Positions 22,701-30,875 of a stretch of 64,000 bases of DNA are shown piece by piece. The number at the start of each line of letters is the position of its first letter. Position 1 is the first letter of the stretch. The stretch spans positions 1 through 64,000 of the forward strand of contig CANRWA010000005.1 of assembly GCA_947643415.1 (NCBI GenBank), written 5' to 3'. The position numbers and the translations under genes are program-made. This DNA is from an uncultured Clostridia bacterium (GTDB lineage Bacteria; Bacillota; Clostridia; Lachnospirales; Lachnospiraceae). Under the pieces are notes generated by a model. That model saw only the letters and a program-made list of their open reading frames with translations. It did no database searches and was not told the DNA's origin.

Positions 22701-22892
22701 AATCACGCGGGTCAGCACGTGACCGATATGTGGTTTGCCATTGGCAGTAGGTGGTCCGTCATAAAACATATAAGTCGGACTTCCCTCACGTAATTTGATG
22801 CTTTTTCCAAAGATGTCATTCTCTTTCCAGAAATTCTTGATTTCTTTCTCGCGCTCAACAAAATTCATGTCTGCTGATACTTTTTTGTACAT
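19734..22892 (-). CDS. ileS: Isoleucine--tRNA ligase
   Basis: HIGHV signature [20 protein letters not shown] and KMSKTKGN; 1052 aa. Confidence 0.98.
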   Translation of the reverse strand: [1052 protein letters not shown]

Positions 22893-22959
22893 CTCACATT
22901 CTCCATTCCTGCACTGTTTTCAGCTACTGTTCCTTCATCTCTCTCTGCAACATTCCCCG

Positions 22960-23220
22960 GAAAACAAAAAAAGCGCCCATCTCAAACGAGGATGAGAGCC
23001 ATATTGCTTCCACTTATACCACCTGTCTGTATCCATGCTCTTCTAACGGGTAACATGTATCCTTCTAACGGGGGATTCCGGCGCAGCTTACTGAAATCTT
23101 CTATATACTTTCAGCCTTGCAACTCTGGAGTGATCTTCACCAAAACCTACTGGTACCGGGTTTCCACTGTCCCCTGTTCACTATGACTCTTCAGTAATGG
23201 ATACTCTCTCCGTCTTCGTT
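22960..23220 (-). promoter_or_regulatory. T-box leader upstream of ileS (Ile specifier)
   Basis: Minus strand has a GTGAAG-ATC-ACTCC specifier region (ATC codon at 23132-23134), a T-box-like acaggtggtataagtgg, and a terminator-like ctcatc...gatgggcgcttttttt next to ileS. Confidence 0.8.
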
Positions 23221-23484
23221 TTTCAAAACTAATCATAGTCAAAAAAGGACTGCTTGTCAAGAGTAAATTCAGAATTTTGGAGATTCTACCCATAGCTGGG
23301 TTACTTTTCACTCCCTGAGCAGCTATTTGATCATTGGCGGCAAAGCAATGGGGCTTGTGTTGTCTGCTGCCCTATAGTCAGGCAACTATCTTGGCTGGGG
23401 AGCGAAAAGTAACAAATTCCCATTAAACGTTACTGTGTTTTCCCCAGCCAGGGCAGCCATTTCATTATAGGGGAGAATAAGTCC

Positions 23485-24549
23485 CTATTGAATCCGTATC
23501 AGTTCCCTGCCCTCTTCCTTACTTTTCGACCGGTACCATTTGCGGCTGCCAAGGGTTCCTTCCTTATCATTGCATTCTTCCAGCCCCTCTATAAAGGATT
23601 CTGCCCCCCTTTCATCTCCTGTCACCCAGGCAAAGAGTCCGCACAGGTCCCTCTTCTCCTGTTCTGTGAAAAACTCCCCTCCTCTCTCTGAGGAATATGG
23701 CCAGATCTCCAGATTCATCTGCAGTACCTTACCCTCTTTGAAATACAGTTCCGCGTCTTTACTGTAATTGTATCCTGGCTGATCCGTACTGCTCTGAAAG
23801 GCAATATAGTCCAGGTCACCTCCACACATAATCTTCTCCGTACTAAATGCGTTCTTCATATGATTCTCCAGTAAGTCAGCATATTTTTCGGGATAAGCAA
23901 ATTCATCGGATGAGACTGACAAGGACACATGATAATATCCTGGCACATAGGCAATACTAAACCCCACCCCCTGGGAGACCATATAAGCATTAAATTGATA
24001 TTCTTCCGGCGGCAGGGAAATTCCCTGAAAGCCAATCTCCTCCAACCCCTGAAGAAATCCCGGCATTTTGCCCTGTTCGATATAGAAACGGGCTTCCAGA
24101 ACGCTGGATGTGCCAGAAAAAACCTTAGAGCCACTTACATCATCACGCCAATTTTTAAGATTTTCCAAATCTGTCATGAGATATGAAATATTATTCCCCT
24201 GATCTATCCCATATTCTTCCCCATCCCACTCTTCTGTATCCAGTTCTTCTGTGTCTGCATTATAATCCCCGGCACAGACTATCCCATCTGCCAGTTTTTT
24301 CTCCAAAAATGCCGCCAGCGCATCTAACCGCCCTGCCATGGTCTCTGACTGCTTCACCTTCACCATGCATTTTTCTCCTGCCTCATATGCTTTCACGAAT
24401 CTCCGGGCGCTTTCCTCCCCGTCTGCAAACCCCGTCTGGCGGGACACTTCCTTTAATTCATCTGCCACGGCATCTGGCATGCCGCAGCCAGTGAGAAGGA
24501 ACACCAGGCACATTACCAGAATCCATACTTTCTTTGTTATAGCCTTCAT
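23485..24549 (-). CDS. Putative lipoprotein, unknown function
   Basis: Lipobox LVMCLVFLLTGCG after MKAITKKVW; 3' of the ABC operon. Confidence 0.8.
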   Translation of the reverse strand: MKAITKKVWILVMCLVFLLTGCGMPDAVADELKEVSRQTGFADGEESARRFVKAYEAGEKCMVKVKQSETMAGRLDALAAFLEKKLADGIVCAGDYNADTEELDTEEWDGEEYGIDQGNNISYLMTDLENLKNWRDDVSGSKVFSGTSSVLEARFYIEQGKMPGFLQGLEEIGFQGISLPPEEYQFNAYMVSQGVGFSIAYVPGYYHVSLSVSSDEFAYPEKYADLLENHMKNAFSTEKIMCGGDLDYIAFQSSTDQPGYNYSKDAELYFKEGKVLQMNLEIWPYSSERGGEFFTEQEKRDLCGLFAWVTGDERGAESFIEGLEECNDKEGTLGSRKWYRSKSKEEGRELIRIQ

Positions 24550-24563
24550 ACTTACCTCCATTC

Positions 24564-25682
24564 CTATCGTATCGATATCTTAAGAATCTTCCATGAGACA
24601 AACACAAATATTGGTGATGTTATGCACTCTAACAAAACAAACACAGCAAAGGGATCCATATGCATATGTTCCACCGGAAGAAGATCAATTGGGAAAAATC
24701 TCGCGAAGGCAGCCCCTGTACACAGCCCAATTCCCACGGCAAGAAAAACCCGGACTCCCTTGTGTGCGACCAGTGTATTATTTTCTGCCGCGTCACGTCC
24801 CCGTGACAATTTCCAGATAACAAACAGAGAGACGAGGATCACGGCCATAAGTACCAATACGGCCTGCCACGCAGGCCAGTATACAACATAATGACACGGA
24901 TGATAAATGTTGCCAGTATATTCCCAGCGCTCCACAGGATAATATGCCAGTGAGTCCCCAATAAAAATCCTTGCCAGATGTTCCCAGCCCCCCATATCAT
25001 AAGGCAGCATCTTACCGGTGATACATATATACCACTGATTCACCACATAGGCAAATATAACCGGGGCCAGCATAACACCCACTCCAAAAGCAGACGCTGC
25101 TGCGCTCTGATTTACCATAGTCTGGAGCATCACAAGAATGGAATAGGCAGCCAGCAGCTCCAGTCCAAGAATCCCCAGTGTACGCAATGTATGCCACACC
25201 GTCTCATTGGCAAGCAGCTCTTTATAAAAGGGAACCAGAAGATTCCGTTTCTGAAACTGCACGATCACATTCTGGCGCACAATAAGGGTTCCTGCCACCA
25301 GTATGAGCCAGTCAGCAAACAGGACTGCCAGGCCAACCAGGGATTTAATAATGAAACGCTCCCTTTTCACAAAGGGCAGTGAACTCATATATTCTTCCCT
25401 CTTTTTCCTGTGCAGGTCCCAGAACTGAACTGCCACCAGAACAGCAAGAAAAAAAAGTATGATAACATGGTTATTGTAAAGTGTATTAAGCAAAACATAA
25501 CTAAAGCGGCTTCCATACATTTCAGAAGAATCAATCCCCCCCTCAGACGCCGATATAAATTCACCGCCTGTTATATCACCACTGAGCATTACGAGAAAAA
25601 GTATTACCCAGAAAGTACCTGCCAGAAAGAGCCATTTCATCTTTCTGATCTCATATAATACCAGAGCACGTCTCCTATTCAT
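24564..25682 (-). CDS. ABC-2 type transporter permease
   Basis: Multiple TM segments; overlaps the upstream ATPase gene. Confidence 0.85.
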   Translation of the reverse strand: MNRRRALVLYEIRKMKWLFLAGTFWVILFLVMLSGDITGGEFISASEGGIDSSEMYGSRFSYVLLNTLYNNHVIILFFLAVLVAVQFWDLHRKKREEYMSSLPFVKRERFIIKSLVGLAVLFADWLILVAGTLIVRQNVIVQFQKRNLLVPFYKELLANETVWHTLRTLGILGLELLAAYSILVMLQTMVNQSAAASAFGVGVMLAPVIFAYVVNQWYICITGKMLPYDMGGWEHLARIFIGDSLAYYPVERWEYTGNIYHPCHYVVYWPAWQAVLVLMAVILVSLFVIWKLSRGRDAAENNTLVAHKGVRVFLAVGIGLCTGAAFARFFPIDLLPVEHMHMDPFAVFVLLECITSPIFVFVSWKILKISIR

Positions 25683-26577
25683 TGATCTGTCCTCCCTCCC
25701 GTTTACGGTTCATATATACAAAACTTTCTTCCAACCCCACTGCCATTGATTCCACCACAACTGCACCTTCCTCCCGCATGGCTGTCTCAAACTCCACAGA
25801 TCTTCCCGATAATATAACGGTATATACACTTCCTACATTTGATATGTCAAGGATATCCTCTCTCTGATACAGATCCGATGGCGCCCCCTGCGGGAAGACT
25901 ACCTGATATTTTGCAATGAGATTTGTGACCTCTTCCATCTCATTATCCGCCTGAACTTCCCCTCCCGCTATCATCGTCACAGAGTCACAGATCTTCTCAA
26001 GCTCACCCAGATGATGGGATGAGATCAGCACTGTCATGTCTCGGTTTTCCACAGAAGTGACCAGCAGGTCCAGAAGATCCTTCTTCGCCATGGCATCCAG
26101 ACCAGAAGTTGGCTCATCCATAATCAGCACCTCTGGATTTCTTGCCATATTCAGCATAAAAGACACTCTCATCTGCTGTCCCTTGGACAACTGCCCGATC
26201 CGTTTTTGTGGATTAACCTCAAAGATCCGGTTTAATGCCCGAAAATCTTCTTCCCGGAATCCGGAAAACATTCTATCGTAGAATTTTACCAGTTCTTTGA
26301 TCCGGTAATGTGAGAACATCTGATTACTGTCTGCCACATAACCAATCCGCTCCTTCACTTCCGGATTGTCATACACAGGAAAACCTTCCACCAGAACTTC
26401 CCCCCGGTCCGGCTGGTAAATGCCAGTCAGGCACTTAATGATCGTCGTCTTGCCAGAACCATTATGGCCAATCAGTCCATGTACCGTTCCCTTTTCTACA
26501 TGAAAACTGACATCCTTCACCACATAGTTTCCCTTTTCCTGATACCCCTTGCAAAGGTTCTTCACCTCAATCACCAC
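25675..26577 (-). CDS. ABC transporter ATP-binding protein
   Basis: Walker A GLIGHNGSGKTTIIK, LSKGQQMRVSF signature, Walker B VLIMDEPTSGLD. Confidence 0.96.
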   Translation of the reverse strand: MVIEVKNLCKGYQEKGNYVVKDVSFHVEKGTVHGLIGHNGSGKTTIIKCLTGIYQPDRGEVLVEGFPVYDNPEVKERIGYVADSNQMFSHYRIKELVKFYDRMFSGFREEDFRALNRIFEVNPQKRIGQLSKGQQMRVSFMLNMARNPEVLIMDEPTSGLDAMAKKDLLDLLVTSVENRDMTVLISSHHLGELEKICDSVTMIAGGEVQADNEMEEVTNLIAKYQVVFPQGAPSDLYQREDILDISNVGSVYTVILSGRSVEFETAMREEGAVVVESMAVGLEESFVYMNRKREGGQINE

Positions 26578-26959
26578 TGGTACCTCCTTTCAGTTCCTCC
26601 ATGATCTCCTCCACAAGGCGGATGATCTCCTTTTTATCCAACCCCTGACAGATCAGTTCTATAAACTGTTCTTTCAATTCCTCTCTCACCTTACGGACCA
26701 CTCCCTCATTTCTCATATTCTCTGGCATGCCAGCGGCAAATGTGCCTTTTCCCCGAACTGTCTCAATAAGCCCCTGCTGTTCCAATTCGCGGTATGCTTT
26801 CGACACCGTTCCTGGCGTAATATTCAATTCCAGCGCCAGCCTGCGTACAGATGGAATCGGTTCTCCCTTTTTCAGGTATCCCTGCAGCATCATATATTTA
26901 TACTGGGATATAATCTGCTCATAGATGGGCTGCGAACTGCGAAAATCTAATTGTATCAA
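26567..26959 (-). CDS. GntR family (YtrA-type) transcriptional regulator
   Basis: IQLDFRSSQPIYEQIISQYKYMMLQGYLKKGEPIPSVRRLALELNITPGTVSKAYRELEQQGLIETVRGKGTF; TTG start at 26959 preceded by aaaggaggag. Confidence 0.93.
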   Translation of the reverse strand: MIQLDFRSSQPIYEQIISQYKYMMLQGYLKKGEPIPSVRRLALELNITPGTVSKAYRELEQQGLIETVRGKGTFAAGMPENMRNEGVVRKVREELKEQFIELICQGLDKKEIIRLVEEIMEELKGGTSGD

Positions 26960-27022
26960 CTTACTCCTCCTTTCCCTCTGATCTGAATGCCTCGTCCGCT
27001 TGCTGTGAGGCATTTGTTTACT

Positions 27023-27063
27023 GTGTATCAACTGTGTCAGTTCGAGTAGTACAGTTGATACAC
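27023..27063. promoter_or_regulatory. Candidate operator of the GntR regulator
   Basis: Perfect 13-bp inverted repeat gtgtatcaactgt (27023-27035) / acagttgatacac (27051-27063) upstream of the GntR-ABC operon. Confidence 0.75.
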
Positions 27064-27181
27064 TTATCATATACCTTCAGAAAGATCTTGTCAAGATGTA
27101 TTGACAACAAATTCAGATTCATGTAGGATTAGAATTACTGTTGACGCTTGTCGGTAGAAGAAAAGAATTAGGAGAATCTAA

Positions 27182-27658
27182 ATGTTAGCAAAATATCTGA
27201 TTGTTTTTTTTGTATCTATGGTGCCTATTGTCGAACTTCGCGGTGCAATCCCCTATGCAGTTGGTATGGGACTGCCATTGACTCCATCCTATGTCATCGC
27301 CGTGATCGGAAATATGATACCTGTACCTTTTATCTATCTCTTTGCCAGAAAGATACTGATCTGGGGGGCAGATAAGAAATATATCGGGAAATTTTTTACC
27401 TGGTGCCTGGATAAAGGGGAACGCGGCGGTAAAAAACTACAGCAAAAAGCAGGACGCGGATTATTCCTTGCCCTGCTGCTCTTTGTAGGAATCCCATTAC
27501 CTGGTACCGGTGCCTGGACAGGCACCCTCGCTGCCAGCTTTCTTGATATGGATTTTAAGCCCACTGTATTTGCTGCCATGGGCGGGGTCCTGCTCGCCGG
27601 ACTCATTATGGGTGCTGCCAGCGCCGGACTGTTCGGAGCCCTTGCCGCCCTTTTTTGA
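27182..27658 (+). CDS. Small multidrug export protein family (COG2426-like) membrane protein
   Basis: FFVSMVPIVELRGAIPYAVGMGLPLTPSYVIAVIGNMIPVPFIYLFARKIL...GIPLPGTGAWTGTLAA. Confidence 0.88.
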   Translation: MLAKYLIVFFVSMVPIVELRGAIPYAVGMGLPLTPSYVIAVIGNMIPVPFIYLFARKILIWGADKKYIGKFFTWCLDKGERGGKKLQQKAGRGLFLALLLFVGIPLPGTGAWTGTLAASFLDMDFKPTVFAAMGGVLLAGLIMGAASAGLFGALAALF

Positions 27659-27684
27659 TGCATGGTATACTTATTTTAATCCGG

Positions 27685-28185
27685 TCATGAGAAAAATCTT
27701 TTCTTATACTCACACATCTCGAACTCTATATCCCCATCCTCACTGATGGCCATCACAGTGTAGGTGGGGATTTTTCTTTCCTGCCGTGGACGGGAAATGC
27801 TTCCCGGATTCAGAAGGACCGGGCTGGAATTCTCGTCAAGAAACGGAACATGGGTATGTCCAAACATGGCAATGTCTACTTTTTGCTCCATCGCCCAATA
27901 CCGCAACCCATCCACACCATTATAATTCAGATAACGGTGCCCATGGCACAAGCCAATCTTCTTCCCACCAAATTCTGTCACGATCTGCATTGGCAGGTCA
28001 CCATAATAATCACAGTTCCCCCTCACAATATAAACCGGATATGGGGTCGCCCGGCGGAGACGGTCTGCATCGCCCTCGATATCCCCCATATGAAAGACTG
28101 CCTCATAATCCTTATATTGTTTCATCACTTCCAGGAGGTTGTCCAATCTTCCATGAGAATCGCTAAAAACCAGAGCTTTTTTCAT
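27685..28185 (-). CDS. Metallophosphoesterase (YfcE/MJ0936 family)
   Basis: MKKALVFSDSHGRLDNLLEV...HMGDIEGD...VRGNCDYYG...GHTHVPF...NPGSISRPR. Confidence 0.93.
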   Translation of the reverse strand: MKKALVFSDSHGRLDNLLEVMKQYKDYEAVFHMGDIEGDADRLRRATPYPVYIVRGNCDYYGDLPMQIVTEFGGKKIGLCHGHRYLNYNGVDGLRYWAMEQKVDIAMFGHTHVPFLDENSSPVLLNPGSISRPRQERKIPTYTVMAISEDGDIEFEMCEYKKRFFS

Positions 28186-28784
28186 ACACTTCCCCTTCTC
28201 TTTAATATCTCCACCATCTTCCGCACAGCGATTCCCCTGTGGCTGATGGCATTTTTCTCCTCTGGAGGCAATTCCCCTGTTGTGCATCCCCGTTCCGGCA
28301 GATAAAAGATCGGATCATATCCAAACCCATTCTCCCCCTTTGGTTCATGGGCAACCTTTCCCTCAATGACGCCAGTGGCCGTATCCACTGTTCCATCCGG
28401 ATAGGCACAGGCAATGACACAGACAAACCGTGCATCACGTCTCTCCTCCGGAACACCTTTACACCGTCGCAGGAGTTCTGCATTTTTCACAGAATATGGG
28501 GTATCCTCTCCCATATAGCGCGCCGAGTAAATACCTGGTTCTTTGTTCAGGCAGTCTACCTCAAAACCTGAATCATCCGCCAGGACCATCTCGCCGGTGG
28601 CCTCCATCACAGTTTTTGCCTTGATCACTGCATTTTCCTCAAAAGTCTTTCCATCCTCCACGATCTCTACATCTACATCCAGATCTTTCATTGACAGGAT
28701 CTCATAATCCTCTCCCAGCATCTGGCGGAATTCATTTACCTTTCCCTGATTGCCTGTGGCAAATACCAGTCTTATCTTACTCAT
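28182..28784 (-). CDS. rdgB: XTP/dITP diphosphatase (RdgB/HAM1)
   Basis: LVFATGNQGKVNEFRQMLG...VLADDSGFEVDCLNKEPGIYSARYMGE...GENGFGYDPIFYLPE...KNAISHRG. Confidence 0.95.
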   Translation of the reverse strand: MSKIRLVFATGNQGKVNEFRQMLGEDYEILSMKDLDVDVEIVEDGKTFEENAVIKAKTVMEATGEMVLADDSGFEVDCLNKEPGIYSARYMGEDTPYSVKNAELLRRCKGVPEERRDARFVCVIACAYPDGTVDTATGVIEGKVAHEPKGENGFGYDPIFYLPERGCTTGELPPEEKNAISHRGIAVRKMVEILKRRGSV

Positions 28785-29959
28785 AATTTTTCGCCCTTTC
28801 CTCCATTCTTCGGTGGTTTTGCTCCCATATACTGATACAGGTATGTCTTCATCATACCATTATATATCTTACGGTTCTTCGTCGCTTTCGCCCGCGTTCC
28901 CCCGGCGGCAATGGCCTTCTGTGCATCCTCATAACCACTCAGCAGGAAAAACGACCATGTATCATTGGCGCCCATAACACTGCCCAGTGTCTTATAGAGG
29001 CCAAACATTTCTTCCTTTGCTGACAACCGCTCACCATAGGGCGGATTGCTGATGACAAATCCATATTTCTTTGGAGTACTGAAATCCCTGACATCCCTCT
29101 GCTGAAAATGAATATAATCACTGACACCAGCCAGCGCTGCATTGGACCGTGCCATCCTGAGCACCTCATCACTGATATCATATCCCTGGATATTTAACTC
29201 CCTGTCCCTGCGAATCCTGTCTTTTGCCTCCTGCACTGCCTCCTGCCAGATCTTTCCCGGCACAAGATTCGCCCATTTACCGGCAGTAAATTCCCGCTCC
29301 ATACCCGGCGCCATATCCAATGCAATCATTGCCGCCTCAATAGGAATCGTACCACTGCCGCAGAAAGGATCTACAAGTACTCTGTCCGCCTTCCATGGCG
29401 ACAAAAGGATCATTGCAGCCGCCAGTGTCTCTGTCACTGGAGCTGGTGCCGTGTACTTCCGGTATCCCCGCTTGTGCAGAGACTCCCCGGTTGTATCAAT
29501 GCCGATGGTCACGATATCTTTCACAATGCTGATGCGTAGGGGATAACTTTCTCCACTTTCTTCAAACCAATCTGTATGGTATGTCTGCTTCAGCCTTTCC
29601 ACCATAGCCTTCTTAACGATCCTCTGGATATCCGAGGGACTGAATAGTCTGCTGCTGACAGAGTTTGCCTTTGCGACCCAAAATTTTCCATTCTTAGGTA
29701 TGTAGTCTTCCCAGGGAACTGCCCTCACCTGTTCAAACAATTCATCAAAACTCTCTGCCCGGAACGCTGCCACTTTCAGAAGAATCCTCTCTGTCGTCCG
29801 CAAAAAAAGATTCCCCCTCGCCACTGCAGCCATATCTCCGGCAAATGTTACTTTTCCGTTATCTACATTTGTGATCTCATATCCAAGATCAGCAATCTCC
29901 CTCTTTAGTACTGCTTCCATGCCAAAATGACATGGCGCTATCAATTCATATCGTTCCAT
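28781..29959 (-). CDS. THUMP-domain class I SAM-dependent RNA methyltransferase (RlmL/YpsC family)
   Basis: MERYELIAPCHFGMEAVLKREIADLGYEI...VDPFCGSGTIPIEAAMIA...VISNPPYGERL. Confidence 0.93.
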   Translation of the reverse strand: MERYELIAPCHFGMEAVLKREIADLGYEITNVDNGKVTFAGDMAAVARGNLFLRTTERILLKVAAFRAESFDELFEQVRAVPWEDYIPKNGKFWVAKANSVSSRLFSPSDIQRIVKKAMVERLKQTYHTDWFEESGESYPLRISIVKDIVTIGIDTTGESLHKRGYRKYTAPAPVTETLAAAMILLSPWKADRVLVDPFCGSGTIPIEAAMIALDMAPGMEREFTAGKWANLVPGKIWQEAVQEAKDRIRRDRELNIQGYDISDEVLRMARSNAALAGVSDYIHFQQRDVRDFSTPKKYGFVISNPPYGERLSAKEEMFGLYKTLGSVMGANDTWSFFLLSGYEDAQKAIAAGGTRAKATKNRKIYNGMMKTYLYQYMGAKPPKNGGKGEKL

Positions 29960-30071
29960 CCCGACCTCTTTTATCTGTTTTTCTGCCTTTGTTTTATAGT
30001 TTCCTTTATTACTACTTACAATATTATATGGCAACCCGACTGCTACCGTCAATATTTTTCTGCCGTACATT

Positions 30072-30094
30072 AGGGCAATCGCTTAAAAATTTGT
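30072..30094 (+). repeat. Dispersed intergenic repeat C, copy 1
   Basis: agggcaatcgcttaaaaatttgt, identical to 54393-54415. Confidence 0.8.
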
Positions 30095-30099
30095 GGGAT

Positions 30100-30408
30100 T
30101 CAGAAATCAATTACATTCTTCCGCTCCGGTGCATCATATCCCCCTGCCACACTGAAACTCTGCTGCCCACGCTTTGCCAGTATCCGAGCCGCAGAAAGGC
30201 TGTGATTCCCGCGGTCACAATAAAATACAACCCTGGCATATCTTCTGAAATCCTCCAAATGATCTTCCAGAGTCTCATAAGGAACATTCCACGCCCCCGT
30301 GACATGTCCCATATCATATTCTTCCTTATCCCTCAGGTCAACAAATAAAGTATCACTATTGTAAATATATTTAGAAATCTGTTCCCATGACACTAACTCT
30401 GGTCTCAT
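30100..30408 (-). CDS. Rhodanese-like domain protein
   Basis: SDTLFVDLRDKEEYDMGHVTGAWNVPYETLEDHLEDFRRYARVVFYCDRGNHSLSAARIL (active-site Cys in YCDRG). Confidence 0.9.
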   Translation of the reverse strand: MRPELVSWEQISKYIYNSDTLFVDLRDKEEYDMGHVTGAWNVPYETLEDHLEDFRRYARVVFYCDRGNHSLSAARILAKRGQQSFSVAGGYDAPERKNVIDF

Positions 30409-30552
30409 ACACAAACCCTTTTTCTTACAATCTATTCCTTGGCAGGTAAAAATAGAACTTTTCGGGACAGATGCTGTCATCTAAATAGTACCGTGAATAT
30501 TAAATAGAAAGAGACCAGCCCATAAAGGACTGGCCCCTGCCAAATCACAAGA

Positions 30553-30780
30553 TTAGTCACAGTTTGAAGAATTCTTGCTGCTGTTCTTGCTTGCATTCTG
30601 ACTTGCATTCCTGCTGCTATTCTTGCTTGCATTCTGACTGCTGTTTTTGCTGCTATTCTTGCTGCTGTTCTTACTTGTGTTCTGGCTTGCATTCTTGCTG
30701 CTGTTTTTGTTTGCATTTGTGCTGTTTGTTGAATTGGTGGAATTTGTCTCGTTGAACTCATCCATAAAATTTCTAGCCAT
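30553..30780 (-). CDS. 75-aa Asn/Ser/Lys-rich tetrapeptide-repeat small protein
   Basis: MARNFMDEFNETNSTNSTNSTNANK then repeated N-(S/A/T)-S-(K/Q/R) units ending NSSNCD; strong RBS caggaggcagtaacATG. Confidence 0.8.
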   Translation of the reverse strand: MARNFMDEFNETNSTNSTNSTNANKNSSKNASQNTSKNSSKNSSKNSSQNASKNSSRNASQNASKNSSKNSSNCD

Positions 30781-30875
30781 GTTACTGCCTCCTGTCTGTA
30801 AAGTGTCAAAGCACTTTTACTCGTTACAGAAGATAGTATCTCACAATGGCTGAATCCTATTCACAGAAAGATCTG

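Noticed and set aside
30557-30745. Possible CRISPR-like or minisatellite array
   Set aside because: The 12-bp periodicity is explained by tetrapeptide repeats in one reading frame; no spacer/repeat alternation. No CRISPR array seen in the window.
30477-30809. 110-aa minus-strand ORF (repeated QARTAARI)
   Set aside because: Alternative frame of the N/S-repeat gene; repeat codons create an artificial ORF. The 30553..30780 frame has the RBS and the better start.
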